Assembly: GCA_026706025.1 (NCBI GenBank)
Contig: JAPOZO010000010.1
Location: forward strand, 1-64,000
DNA: 64,000 nt
From: Candidatus Poribacteria bacterium
GTDB lineage: Bacteria; Poribacteria; WGA-4E; WGA-3G
Direction: 5' to 3'
A program made the position numbers and the translations under genes. The notes under the pieces are model-generated. The model saw nothing but the letters and a program-made list of their open reading frames with translations. It had not been told where the DNA came from and ran no database searches. Positions within the stretch are counted from its first letter, which is position 1; the number at the start of each line of letters is the position of its first letter. Positions 25,773-33,532 of the stretch are shown here, piece by piece.

Positions 25773-25916
25773 ATGAAACGCCGAAAACACAGACACAATT
25801 TCCTCAGCGGAACGACATATAGAAAAAAGGTTAGAGAGATACCCAAGGTATTGCCAACTAACTTAATCTATTACGTGAGGGTTTTCAAAATGCGTCCAAC
25901 ACTTAAGAAATGGTAG
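25773..25916 (+). CDS. Possible 47-residue basic peptide
   Basis: An ATG frame of 47 codons, rich in Lys and Arg (MKRRKHRHN at the start, MRPTLKKW at the end). It lies 80 bp behind predicted promoter C and 20 bp before a GC-rich hairpin. No ribosome site is visible, so it may instead be part of a non-coding transcript. A longer frame beginning at 25590 is not believable because promoter C lies inside it. Confidence 0.25.
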   Translation: MKRRKHRHNFLSGTTYRKKVREIPKVLPTNLIYYVRVFKMRPTLKKW

Positions 25917-25935
25917 TTTTCTATTTTTTAAAGGT

Positions 25936-25967
25936 GCGCCGTGGGTGATATGAACACCCATCGGCGC
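25936..25967 (+). terminator. GC-rich hairpin ending a possible short transcript
   Basis: GCGCCGTGGGTG pairs with CACCCATCGGCGC, one bulged base, seven-base loop. No U-run follows. Together with promoter C it would define a transcript of about 270 nt. Confidence 0.4.
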
Positions 25968-26003
25968 GGCACTGCCATAGTAATTTTAGAGGAATATAAC
26001 AGT

Positions 26004-26055
26004 ACTAACCTAATTATAGCATAGAATAAAACTTTTGTTCAACTTTTAGGTTAGT
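26004..26055. repeat. Paired inverted-repeat element, copy 2
   Basis: ACTAACCTAA (26004-26013) and TTAGGTTAGT (26046-26055) flank a centre starting TTATAGCATAG. Relative to copy 1 at 16443 one base pair changed in both arms, so pairing is kept. On the minus strand the left arm contains TATAAT with TTGAAC 18 bp upstream, so a divergent promoter is another reading. Confidence 0.5.
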
Positions 26056-26245
26056 CCCCAAGACTATTTAGTTTTAGGATTTTCCTGAATTCTATCGGGA
26101 AGTTGTGAGTTAGAGTTCACTCTACACCGTAGGATGTAGGACTGAGAATCGAGAATTGTCAAAAACTGAATAGTCATAATAGGAAAGATTGCCGAGAATG
26201 CGAAATACCTGATTGTTTCCATTTCAAAAGCAATCGTCTGAAAAT

Positions 26246-26277
26246 TGCCTATATCGTTGCCATAGGCATTATAGGCA
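26246..26277 (+). promoter_or_regulatory. 8-bp inverted repeat just upstream of the second peptide gene
   Basis: TGCCTATA and TATAGGCA surround a 16-nt centre that itself holds CATAGGCAT. It ends 17 bp before the ATG at 26295, a place suited to an operator or translational control hairpin. Confidence 0.35.
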
Positions 26278-26294
26278 GAAAGGACAGGTCACAG

Positions 26295-26531
26295 ATGAAA
26301 CTTCAAATTACTCTCAAATTTGTAGCATCTTTGCTAATATTAGGTGTTGCTGCACTTACGCTCTCTCCGATAGCGGAGGTAAGTGCCGGTGATTGTGCAG
26401 ACGCTTATGAGAATTGCGTCAATGCTATAAATAACATAGACTGTGGTTGGCCACCCAGCTGGTCTTGTATCGTTTCCGTAGGCAGGATGCTTGCCAATTG
26501 TTGGGAGATATACCTTGAGTGTATCCGTTAA
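26295..26531 (+). CDS. Second secreted six-cysteine peptide
   Basis: A 78-residue protein with AAAGGA ten bases before the ATG. Residues 1-31 are a signal peptide (FVASLLILGVAALTL, ending EVSA). The predicted mature peptide has 47 residues with six cysteines (34, 41, 50, 58, 69, 76) and is Trp- and Asn-rich (CGWPPSWSC, ANCWEIYLEC). Its spacing differs from the first peptide, and it has no N-x-S/T sequon. It heads the second sub-cluster, is followed by a perfect 12-bp hairpin, and then by three unknown exported proteins and the STT3 enzyme. It could be a toxin-like or signalling peptide; no family is recognised. Confidence 0.72.
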   Translation: MKLQITLKFVASLLILGVAALTLSPIAEVSAGDCADAYENCVNAINNIDCGWPPSWSCIVSVGRMLANCWEIYLECIR

Positions 26532-26564
26532 GTGTATCAGTCCAGTCTGATAAACAGCAACGTT

Positions 26565-26591
26565 CGTCACTCACACAACGTGTGAGTGACG
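26565..26591 (+). terminator. Perfect 12-bp stem with 3-nt loop after the second peptide gene
   Basis: CGTCACTCACAC, loop AAC, GTGTGAGTGACG. It lies between the peptide stop (26531) and the next start (26622) and lacks a U-tract. Both peptide genes are followed by such a stem, so the same expression device may be used twice. Confidence 0.5.
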
Positions 26592-26621
26592 ACATTTACT
26601 CAGGAAGGAGAATTCTTAATT

Positions 26622-27410
26622 ATGAAATCCTCTGTTTTTTTTCTTTCTTATTCTATATGCCTCTGGCTGATGCTTTTGATAGGGGCCCCCGCGCTTCTCA
26701 CAGTAGGGAACGCCAACGAACTTGGGGAAACGCCGAATATCAGGGAAAATAAACTCTCTGCAAGCGAGCAAAAAATCTTCACACTCTTGAAGACAGAATT
26801 TCCCGGAGAACTGCTTCGGGACGAGTTCAAAACGCTCCGGAAACTCTCTGAACACAAGAGGTACCTGAATTACCTCTCGGAAACCTACGCTGCTGAGAAA
26901 CCTTTTAAGAAGTTTGAGCAATTTCCAAAAAACGTACTGCCTCCCAAAGAACGGTATCTCAAATACTTTCAGGAACACTTCAACGTCAAAAACGTTGATG
27001 AAATTACAGAAAGAGAGCATGCCATTTTCCATCAACTGTCTGAGCAACTCTGGAAAATCGATGTCCAACAACTTCACGGTGAGGAGATGACTCCAGATGC
27101 TATGATGCCCTTTCTAATGAAGGGCATAATGAATAAGGATGTTCAGGAATGGATGGTTCAGCGCAAAATTGTCACACAAGAGAATGCAGGACCTCAAATT
27201 GGACAATTCTTATTAAGCCTAATGGTTTTTAATCTTGATATCGTCATCAAAGACATAGAAGGCACTAAAACACTTTTGGAAACACACGGGCAAAATGATG
27301 GACTCATAAGGCTCGCTATCCAAAAACCCCTCTTATTTGCAAGAATTCTCTCAAGTTTTAATGACACCGATGTTTTTTTTACATGGACAAAAAGGAGGAG
27401 AGTTCAATGA
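26622..27410 (+). CDS. Unknown exported alpha-helical protein
   Basis: A 262-residue protein of no family I recognise. The start is set by AGGAAGGAG before ATG 26622. An N-terminal signal or anchor (SVFFLSYSICLWLMLLIGAPALL) is followed by a charged, almost wholly helical domain without cysteines (LSASEQKIFTLLKTEFPGEL, RYLKYFQEHFNVKNVDEIT). Its stop overlaps the next start (ATGA), so the genes are translationally coupled. Parts of it resemble the next protein by eye: FNVKNVDEITEREHAIF against FPDGEPEDYEPEMRAKY, both before a DVQEWM/NQAWIK segment. They may be distant paralogues. Location suggests a chaperone, immunity or export role for the peptide, but that is a guess. Confidence 0.7.
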   Translation: MKSSVFFLSYSICLWLMLLIGAPALLTVGNANELGETPNIRENKLSASEQKIFTLLKTEFPGELLRDEFKTLRKLSEHKRYLNYLSETYAAEKPFKKFEQFPKNVLPPKERYLKYFQEHFNVKNVDEITEREHAIFHQLSEQLWKIDVQQLHGEEMTPDAMMPFLMKGIMNKDVQEWMVQRKIVTQENAGPQIGQFLLSLMVFNLDIVIKDIEGTKTLLETHGQNDGLIRLAIQKPLLFARILSSFNDTDVFFTWTKRRRVQ

Positions 27411-28549
27411 AAATTAGATGGTACCACCTGGCACTATGTGCAATCCCGCTCTGCCTCGTTGGAACGTTTCTTTTGTTGTGGACACCCACAACAAAAGAAA
27501 CCCCTACTGTCAGCAGCACCTCCAACATAGAAGCGGATACAGCAATTGTCAATCTTTCCCAAGAGCAGACGGAAGACGACCCCTTTGTTTTGAAAAACTT
27601 ATCGAACGTGCTGAGTTTTGAAGAACTCGCTAAACTCTATCCGGATGCCCCACTTGTGGCTGCCTTCCATTCAATGTTCACGGACGAAGATCGGGACGCC
27701 ATGGACGCTGATGCAAAAAAGGCTTATGAAATCATCGCTTCTGGGGAATTTTTCGACTTTTTCGCCACAAAACCCACAACCAAAGAATTCGATAGGTGGT
27801 GGGCGGAACGCGGTTTCTTTTACGATCCGGAGCGTTTCAAAAAAGCGTTTCGAGAATATTTCCCAGATGGGGAACCTGAGGACTACGAACCTGAAATGCG
27901 AGCGAAATATGCAGCACTTTTTGAAGGTATCACTGCGGAGAATGAAATAGATATGGTTTTCGCTAATGCTGCTAAATTTATTACGGATTCGCGCAATCAG
28001 GCATGGATTAAAGGGTATTTTAATAGAGAAGGGATAGGTAGAGAGGAAACGCTCACTGCCTGGACTTCAGGTATTCGTCAGCAACTTATTCACGGGGATA
28101 CCTCAAATGATGAAACAATCCACGGTTCCGATCCAGTAGAATTTGCCATACCAAGTGAAAGTGATGGATTCTCGCAAGGTGAAACTAACGGGTTGTCCCA
28201 AGAGACACCCCCTCCAGATGCCAACACATTCATTGATGTTGAGTCTGCTGATATTTCTGAGGACTCGTTTCCATTTGATGATTTGCTCCAAAAAGATCCT
28301 GAAACCATCACACTGGAGACACTTGAGGCATTGGAATCCGTGGGACTCCCAACAGAAGAAAACATTGAGTCACAACTCCGCAAACAACTCAATCCTGAGA
28401 GATTTTCACCACAACGACTCAATAAGGCAATGCAAACCCTTAACCAATATGGACCCGAAGAAGGTGTTCGTAGACTCAGAGAATCAGACCCTGAAATTGC
28501 CGAAGTTGTTGAGAGGCGTATCGGGGCGCCGAAGGAGCCAAGTCAATGA
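27407..28549 (+). CDS. Unknown exported acidic protein
   Basis: A 380-residue protein; the ribosome site AAAGGAGGAG places the start at ATG 27407, overlapping the previous stop. It has an N-terminal membrane segment (LALCAIPLCLVGTFLLLW), then a very acidic helical body: KEFDRWWAERGFFYDPERF, EDYEPEMRAKYAALFEGI, and ETITLETLEALESVGLP. The C-terminal 70 residues contain a charged helix (QLNPERFSPQRLNKAMQTL). No catalytic motif or cysteine cluster is visible. Possibly a distant paralogue of the preceding gene. It overlaps the next gene by ATGA. Confidence 0.7.
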   Translation: MKIRWYHLALCAIPLCLVGTFLLLWTPTTKETPTVSSTSNIEADTAIVNLSQEQTEDDPFVLKNLSNVLSFEELAKLYPDAPLVAAFHSMFTDEDRDAMDADAKKAYEIIASGEFFDFFATKPTTKEFDRWWAERGFFYDPERFKKAFREYFPDGEPEDYEPEMRAKYAALFEGITAENEIDMVFANAAKFITDSRNQAWIKGYFNREGIGREETLTAWTSGIRQQLIHGDTSNDETIHGSDPVEFAIPSESDGFSQGETNGLSQETPPPDANTFIDVESADISEDSFPFDDLLQKDPETITLETLEALESVGLPTEENIESQLRKQLNPERFSPQRLNKAMQTLNQYGPEEGVRRLRESDPEIAEVVERRIGAPKEPSQ

Positions 28550-28848
28550 AAAAAAAGGTTTTCCTCTATGCAAGTATATTCCTTATGGGGAGTGCATTCC
28601 TTGCTATTGGTATGGTTTATATCAACGATACGCGCCAAATACAACCTGATAAACAACTCGTGCCTGCTGTCTCCGAACAAAACGAAAACGTAGAAATAAC
28701 TACGTCAACAGCAAAAAAAGAAGACTGTGACTGTTGTACAGAACGAATGATGCGTGTCAAGGAGATGATAAGACGGGCAAGAGAACGTAAACAAGCAGAA
28801 GCAAAAGCAAATGAAAGGATACGCCATGAGAACCAAACAACCAAGTAA
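28546..28848 (+). CDS. Small anchored protein with CDCC motif and coiled coil
   Basis: A 100-residue protein, AAGGAG eight bases before ATG, coupled to the preceding stop. Residues 5-27 form a membrane helix (FLYASIFLMGSAFLAIGMVY). After a short linker comes KEDCDCCTERM near residue 60 and a highly charged Arg/Lys/Glu helix to the end (MIRRARERKQAEAKANERI). Three clustered cysteines outside the membrane suggest a metal or thiol-exchange site. It may dock to the STT3 protein whose gene overlaps its end by 23 bp. Confidence 0.65.
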   Translation: MKKKVFLYASIFLMGSAFLAIGMVYINDTRQIQPDKQLVPAVSEQNENVEITTSTAKKEDCDCCTERMMRVKEMIRRARERKQAEAKANERIRHENQTTK

Positions 28849-31249
28849 GCGCAGATACTTTTTACATATCATCGCTGGAGCAACCATTGCGTGCATTTTA
28901 CTCATTGCTTTATGGATTCGCATTCAGACTCCAGCTGGCTCGTATACGGAATTTTCTTCTAACGACGCTTATCTTTACTATTGGCAAGCCGAGCTTATCT
29001 CCGAACACGGAAAACTCCCCGAACGGGATATGCATCGGTGGTTGCCAGTGGGTAGAGATTTAGGGCAAACCCTGAATCTCTACTCCTATATACTCGCCTA
29101 CACGCATAAAGCGATAGCATGGGTATTTCCCAACATCTCGCTTTATCACGTCTCTTTCTACATGCCAGTCATCTGCTTTTGTATGGGACTCGGTGTCATC
29201 TGCTTTTTTCTCTACCGTACTTTTGGATTTTTCTTTTCCAGTTTCGTTGGGATTCTTTTAGCCACCCTTCCCGGCACCATAACCCGCAGTATTGCTGGAT
29301 TCAGCGATAGAGATAGTTGGTGTCTATTGCTCGGCATCCTGTCTGTCATCACTTATCTCACGGCTCTACAAGTGCAAGCACCACGTAAACGGATTCTTTG
29401 GACGCTCATCAGCGGTTTTTTCGTTTTCCTCGGTGGCCTTTCTTGGGAAGGATTCGGCGTGTTCCTGAGTATTATTCTTTTTGTTGAAATCTGGCGGTTT
29501 CTATCCTCCGAAACAGAAGAAGGCTTAGGGTTTTATCTTTTGTGGGTATCTACCTTCGTCCCTGCACTCTATCTTTCATCCTCTGCCTATCGGAGCGGGC
29601 ATGGCTTTTCAACACATCTCTTTGCACTTATGCTGATGCCACCGATCGTTGTTTTGTGCATCCGTACCTTTCGCTACTTTATTATCACAAAAGGTTTCCC
29701 CCTGGCAGATAAACTTCATTCACGTGCGCGCACAATTTCTCTGGGTTTAATGATCCTTTGCCTCGCAATGATACTCGGGTATATTGGTATTCAAATGGAC
29801 ACGTTTATAAATACTACAGTACCATTCAGCGAGAACCCGCTCATGCAAAGCGTACAAGAATTAATGGATTTTAAGTACAATTCTTGGGTCGCCCTCTACG
29901 GTAGTATCTCTTTTTTAGGATGTATTGGACTCATGGTTTCTTGCATGCACCGCTGGAAAACACTCGGTTCCGTGTTTGTATTCCCAGTCTGCCTGTTCAT
30001 TGTGACAACTTTCTTGTCAGAAGAACTCAGCGCGATTTTGGGCGCGGACATGAGCCGGATGCTTTTTTTGGCATCCATATTTTTTACCATTAGTATTGTC
30101 CTTCTCATTGCATGGCGGATAAACGAAACCAACAAATACGAAGAGGTCTATATAGCAGGCATAGCATGGTTGTTTTTTTGGGTCGCTCTCACACGGGACG
30201 CAGCGCGATATAGTTTCTTTCTCGGACCTGCTATTGCTTTTTTTACTGCTGAATTGATACAAATCGGTTTGATGACTTTGATAAAAAAACTTAAACCCGT
30301 AAACCTCTTGCGTAAAAACAACGCACAATTCCTGCTAAAATTCGGAGTTGTCCTGGTCGTACTTACAGCACTTATGTTCTGGCAACCTCTAGGCGGATAT
30401 GCTACGCGTATGGTTACTTCGATAAAAATAGTAAAAAAAGCATCATCAGGAGATCTCGCAAGAAAAAAAGCATTCAGGTGGATGAAGGCACAACTGCCAA
30501 GCAATACCGTTGTTGCAGCCAACTGGAGTTACGGAAGCAAGCTCAATGTTCTTGGTGGTGTCAAAACCATTATTGATCAGGATCATTACATACAGCATTG
30601 GATCCATTTATACAATCGATACATTTTTTGTGGACAGTCAGAAATAGAAGCCCTCCAGTTCCTAAAAACTCACAAAGCAACACACCTCATGATCAGCGAG
30701 GAAGGTCTCGTTGCAGCTGCACCTAACCATTCGGCAATCGGAAGTACTTCAACACAAAACCTCCGATTTGAAATTACGCCACTCCTTATTATTAAACACC
30801 CACAAAAACGGACCCTTTTGGTTCCTATTGAGGAAAATGACTTTTTCAAAGATATTCAATGGAATCCTCATACCAACAAAAAAGCAAAAGCCGTTCTTTA
30901 TGACGGTCAGACTGTAGAGATTCCTTATGTTGTTTATCTTGACAAAAAACGCGTCCACTCGGAAAGTCAAACGGACTCTAAATTTGGCGGCATTGTAATG
31001 TATTTTGACGAACATCAGAAATATCAAAAAGGCTATTATGTACCGCCAATCGCATGGAATATGCTTTCTATCCAATTGTTCTTAAGAGACATTCCAAACA
31101 AAACTTTCGCTCCTGTTTACCCAATAGAAAACTTCTCAACCGCGCCCGTCAAAATCTGGGAAATACGCTATCCGACCAACATACAACCAAATTCCAAATA
31201 TCTCAAAACCGAGATTCCAGAAATGGACGCAGAGTTAAAACTTGAATAA
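28826..31249 (+). CDS. STT3/PglB/AglB-type oligosaccharyltransferase
   Basis: An 807-residue membrane enzyme predicted to transfer a lipid-linked glycan to asparagine on the outer face of the inner membrane. The first 500 residues are about twelve helices. Catalytic features match the family: the first acidic motif in SNDAYLYYWQAE near 47, a second in GFSDRDSWCLLLG near 160, the external-loop motif TVPFSENPLMQSV near 333, and the C-terminal signature NWSYGSKLNVLGG near 565 in place of WWDYG, followed by TIIDQDHYIQHW. The WSYG variation is unusual. Start ATG 28826 follows AAAGGA; the ATG at 28811 is part of the same Shine-Dalgarno stretch. It ends the coupled run that starts at the second peptide, so that peptide or the unknown proteins are plausible substrates or helpers. 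The first peptide has one N-G-T sequon. Confidence 0.85.
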   Translation: MRTKQPSKRRYFLHIIAGATIACILLIALWIRIQTPAGSYTEFSSNDAYLYYWQAELISEHGKLPERDMHRWLPVGRDLGQTLNLYSYILAYTHKAIAWVFPNISLYHVSFYMPVICFCMGLGVICFFLYRTFGFFFSSFVGILLATLPGTITRSIAGFSDRDSWCLLLGILSVITYLTALQVQAPRKRILWTLISGFFVFLGGLSWEGFGVFLSIILFVEIWRFLSSETEEGLGFYLLWVSTFVPALYLSSSAYRSGHGFSTHLFALMLMPPIVVLCIRTFRYFIITKGFPLADKLHSRARTISLGLMILCLAMILGYIGIQMDTFINTTVPFSENPLMQSVQELMDFKYNSWVALYGSISFLGCIGLMVSCMHRWKTLGSVFVFPVCLFIVTTFLSEELSAILGADMSRMLFLASIFFTISIVLLIAWRINETNKYEEVYIAGIAWLFFWVALTRDAARYSFFLGPAIAFFTAELIQIGLMTLIKKLKPVNLLRKNNAQFLLKFGVVLVVLTALMFWQPLGGYATRMVTSIKIVKKASSGDLARKKAFRWMKAQLPSNTVVAANWSYGSKLNVLGGVKTIIDQDHYIQHWIHLYNRYIFCGQSEIEALQFLKTHKATHLMISEEGLVAAAPNHSAIGSTSTQNLRFEITPLLIIKHPQKRTLLVPIEENDFFKDIQWNPHTNKKAKAVLYDGQTVEIPYVVYLDKKRVHSESQTDSKFGGIVMYFDEHQKYQKGYYVPPIAWNMLSIQLFLRDIPNKTFAPVYPIENFSTAPVKIWEIRYPTNIQPNSKYLKTEIPEMDAELKLE

Positions 31250-31458
31250 ATATGCCCACAAATGGTATCACTCTTTTTCGCCTTTCTTTGCTTGAGAGTA
31301 TTAAGCAATATTAGGGTGAAACTTATGAATAATACCATTTCTGTTAATAAATCTCTCTTTATGTAGAATAAACTGTTAGTTTGTTCCGCATCGCTACACA
31401 TTTCACGAAAACCAGTAATGTAACAATATTATTTGGAAATGGTATAAATAGACATTTT

Positions 31459-31504
31459 CACCCCTCGGTAGGCGAGGTTCCCTAATCTCGCCTACCGAGG
31501 GGTG
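31459..31504. terminator. 18-bp perfect inverted repeat downstream of the STT3 gene
   Basis: CACCCCTCGGTAGGCGAG and its exact complement flank a 10-nt loop. Its inner GTAGGCGAGGTTCC (31468-31481) also occurs, inverted, at 20807-20820, so this is a dispersed palindrome that may also end transcription. The 596-bp gap around it further holds a 9-bp hairpin (31648-31668, GCGAAGAAA/TTTCTTCGC) and a promoter. Confidence 0.5.
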
Positions 31505-31787
31505 TCTTATTAATTCTAAAACCTACTATAATACTTTTTTCAAACTGGCGTTTTCTAAGCCATAAACCTTTTTCAAACTCACGTGACTGCAAAGGAATTT
31601 GCCTAAATCTTAATATTTTAACCTTGTTTCCGTGATTTACGGCGTACGCGAAGAAACACTTTCTTCGCATTGGATTTTAGCGTTGGCAATACGCAGAAAT
31701 ACCCAAGCAAAAACACCCCAAATGCGCCCTGCATTCAGACAACAATTGACAAAATATTTACACACTCGGCTTGCGTCCGATTTTTTT

Positions 31788-31817
31788 TTGAATTTCATTA
31801 TAAAATTGTGATATAAT
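31788..31817 (+). promoter_or_regulatory. Sigma70-like promoter of the PSCyt1-WD40 gene
   Basis: TTGAAT (31788-31793) and TATAAT (31812-31817), spacer 18 bp, leader about 80 nt to ATG 31906. Confidence 0.55.
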
Positions 31818-31905
31818 TACCAAGAAAATATGTCGATCCAACATTTTGACACAACCAACTATAGCACCTCACCTTACCTTAATGAGTGGGAGGGTTCCAA
31901 CCGAT

Positions 31906-33507
31906 ATGAACATATTGAGATCAAAGTTTACAGTTTGTCTAATGATGTATCTGCTCTGTTTTGTGATGTTGATCCCGTTTGTCGCAGCAGATAATCATGG
32001 CGCAGAGGCACCAGTGAGTTACCATTCACAGATCGTCCCAATTCTCAAACGGAGTTGTCAAGGATGCCATCACCCAGGCGATCCAAACGGCGGCTTGGTT
32101 GTCACAACCTATACCGATCTCAAACAAGGCGGGATGGCGGGTGATGCAACAATCGTCCCGGAGAAACCCGATGACAGTCTCATCATTGCGCTCATCTCCG
32201 GCGATGAACCTGCAATGCCACAAAACATGGAACCGCTCTCTGCTGACGAGGTCGAGTTGTTTCGGCGGTGGATTCTTGAAGGCGCGCCCGATGACACACC
32301 CGCCGAAGTCGATGATATGGCGGAGGGAAACTATCCGATCTACACCGTACCGCCGGTGGTTACTGCGCTGGCATACTCGCCCGATGGCAGCACGCTTGCA
32401 GTATCAGGTGTCCGCGAAGTTTTGTTGTATGACACAGTAAATTTTGAACTTAAAGAGCGATTGGTGGGTAAAGCGCGTCGAATAGAATCGTTGACGTATA
32501 CAGCAGATGGTAAAATATTGGGTATGGCAGGCGGATCCGCCGCACAATTTGGCGAAGTACAGCTCTGGGATACCGCAACGAACACCCTTATCAAAGCGAT
32601 GCGCTCCAGTTATGATACGATTTACGGACTCTCTTTTTCGCCAGATGCCAGTCGTGTTGCTTTCGGATGCTCCGATCAAACAGTGCGTGTCCTATCCGTC
32701 GAAGACGAAAAAGAACTGATTAAGTTTGATAACCACAGCGACTGGGTTTTCGGTACTATCTTCTCTGTTGACGGTTCCCACTTTGTGAGTTGTGGGCGTG
32801 ATACTGCCCTCAAATTGGTTGAGGTAGATACAGGCTCTTTTGTTGATGACATCAACTCCAGTAACAAAGGCTATGGTGAAATTAACACCATCGCACGGCA
32901 TCCGACAGAAGACCATGTTCTAAGTGCTGGTGAAGACCGGATACCGCGGCTCTACAAAATCTTCCGTGAAATACGGAGGGATGTCGGAAATACAGACTTT
33001 AACCTCATCCAGGCCTACGAAGCACAGTCGGGGACAATTGAAGGTGTAGCATTCTCAGCAGATGGCACCCGATTTGCTACTGGCAGCGCAGGCGGCGAAG
33101 CGCGTATCTATAACGTAGCAGATGGGAAACGTTTAGCAAGCATGCAAGGCGATGCAGTCGGTGTCTTTGCGGTTTCGTTCCATCCTGATGGTACACAACT
33201 CGCTACAGGCGGTTTCGACGGAAAAATTCGGATATTCGATACCGCTTCAGGGAAATTGCTGAACGCCTTTATGTCTGTCCCGATTGAACCGGCAGGAAGT
33301 GAAGATGTCACGCTGGTCGTGTCGGGCATGACGTGAGGGGCATGTGTCGCAAAAGTGCAGGGTGCACTTACACAACACCAAAGCGTTATCAGCGTCCAAG
33401 TTTCTCTACCCGATCAAGCCGTCATTAAAGTCCGAAAAAACACCGCGACCGCGGACGATCTCGCGAACATCGTCAAGGAGACCGGATTCAGCGCGAAGGC
33501 GAAATAG
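31906..33507 (+). CDS. PSCyt1-WD40-HMA protein, candidate selenoprotein (in-frame TGA)
   Basis: The frame runs 476 codons to a TGA at 33334-33336, then continues open for 56 codons to TAG at 33505. Before the TGA: signal peptide (CLMMYLLCFVMLIPFVAA), a planctomycete cytochrome c domain with CQGCH at 51-55, and about seven WD40-like blades (AYSPDGSTLAVSG, SFHPDGTQLATGG). The codons around the stop read VTLVVSGMT-TGA-GACVAKVQGAL, and later DDLANIVKETGFSAKAK. This is a complete heavy-metal-associated domain, and the TGA sits exactly at the first Cys of GMTCxxC. A SECIS-like stem-loop follows at 33343-33374. I annotate Sec at residue 477 with a UxxC site that could bind or reduce metal. A plain nonsense mutation of TGC/TGT is the alternative. 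Start 31906 is chosen for the signal peptide; an upstream ATG lies at 31873 and the open frame starts at 31846. Confidence 0.7.
33343..33374 (+). promoter_or_regulatory. SECIS-like stem-loop behind the in-frame TGA
   Basis: Outer stem TGTGT/ACACA (33343-33347 with 33370-33374), a five-base bulge CGCAA on one side, inner stem AAGTGCA/TGCACTT (33353-33359 with 33363-33369), and loop GGG (33360-33362). The loop begins 23 nt after the UGA, within the usual bacterial SECIS distance, and has G at the loop start as bacterial elements do. Confidence 0.6.
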
Positions 33508-33532
33508 GGCGCGAAGCATATTGGAGTTTCTC

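Noticed and set aside
25590-25916. 108-residue frame containing promoter C
   Set aside because: The ECF-like promoter lies inside it; only the last 47 codons after the predicted transcript start remain possible.
26004-26055. Simple sigma70 promoter on the minus strand only
   Set aside because: TTGAAC and TATAAT are present, but copy 1 lacks the -35 while the paired arms are conserved, so the paired repeat is the stronger signal.
31482-31670. 62-residue minus-strand frame in the gap after STT3
   Set aside because: It begins in one hairpin and ends in another palindrome, has no ribosome site, and looks like repeat sequence read by chance.
33334-33336. TGA as an ordinary stop of the WD40 gene
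   Set aside because: Not fully excluded, but an intact HMA domain continues in frame and a SECIS-like stem follows, so recoding is the better reading.
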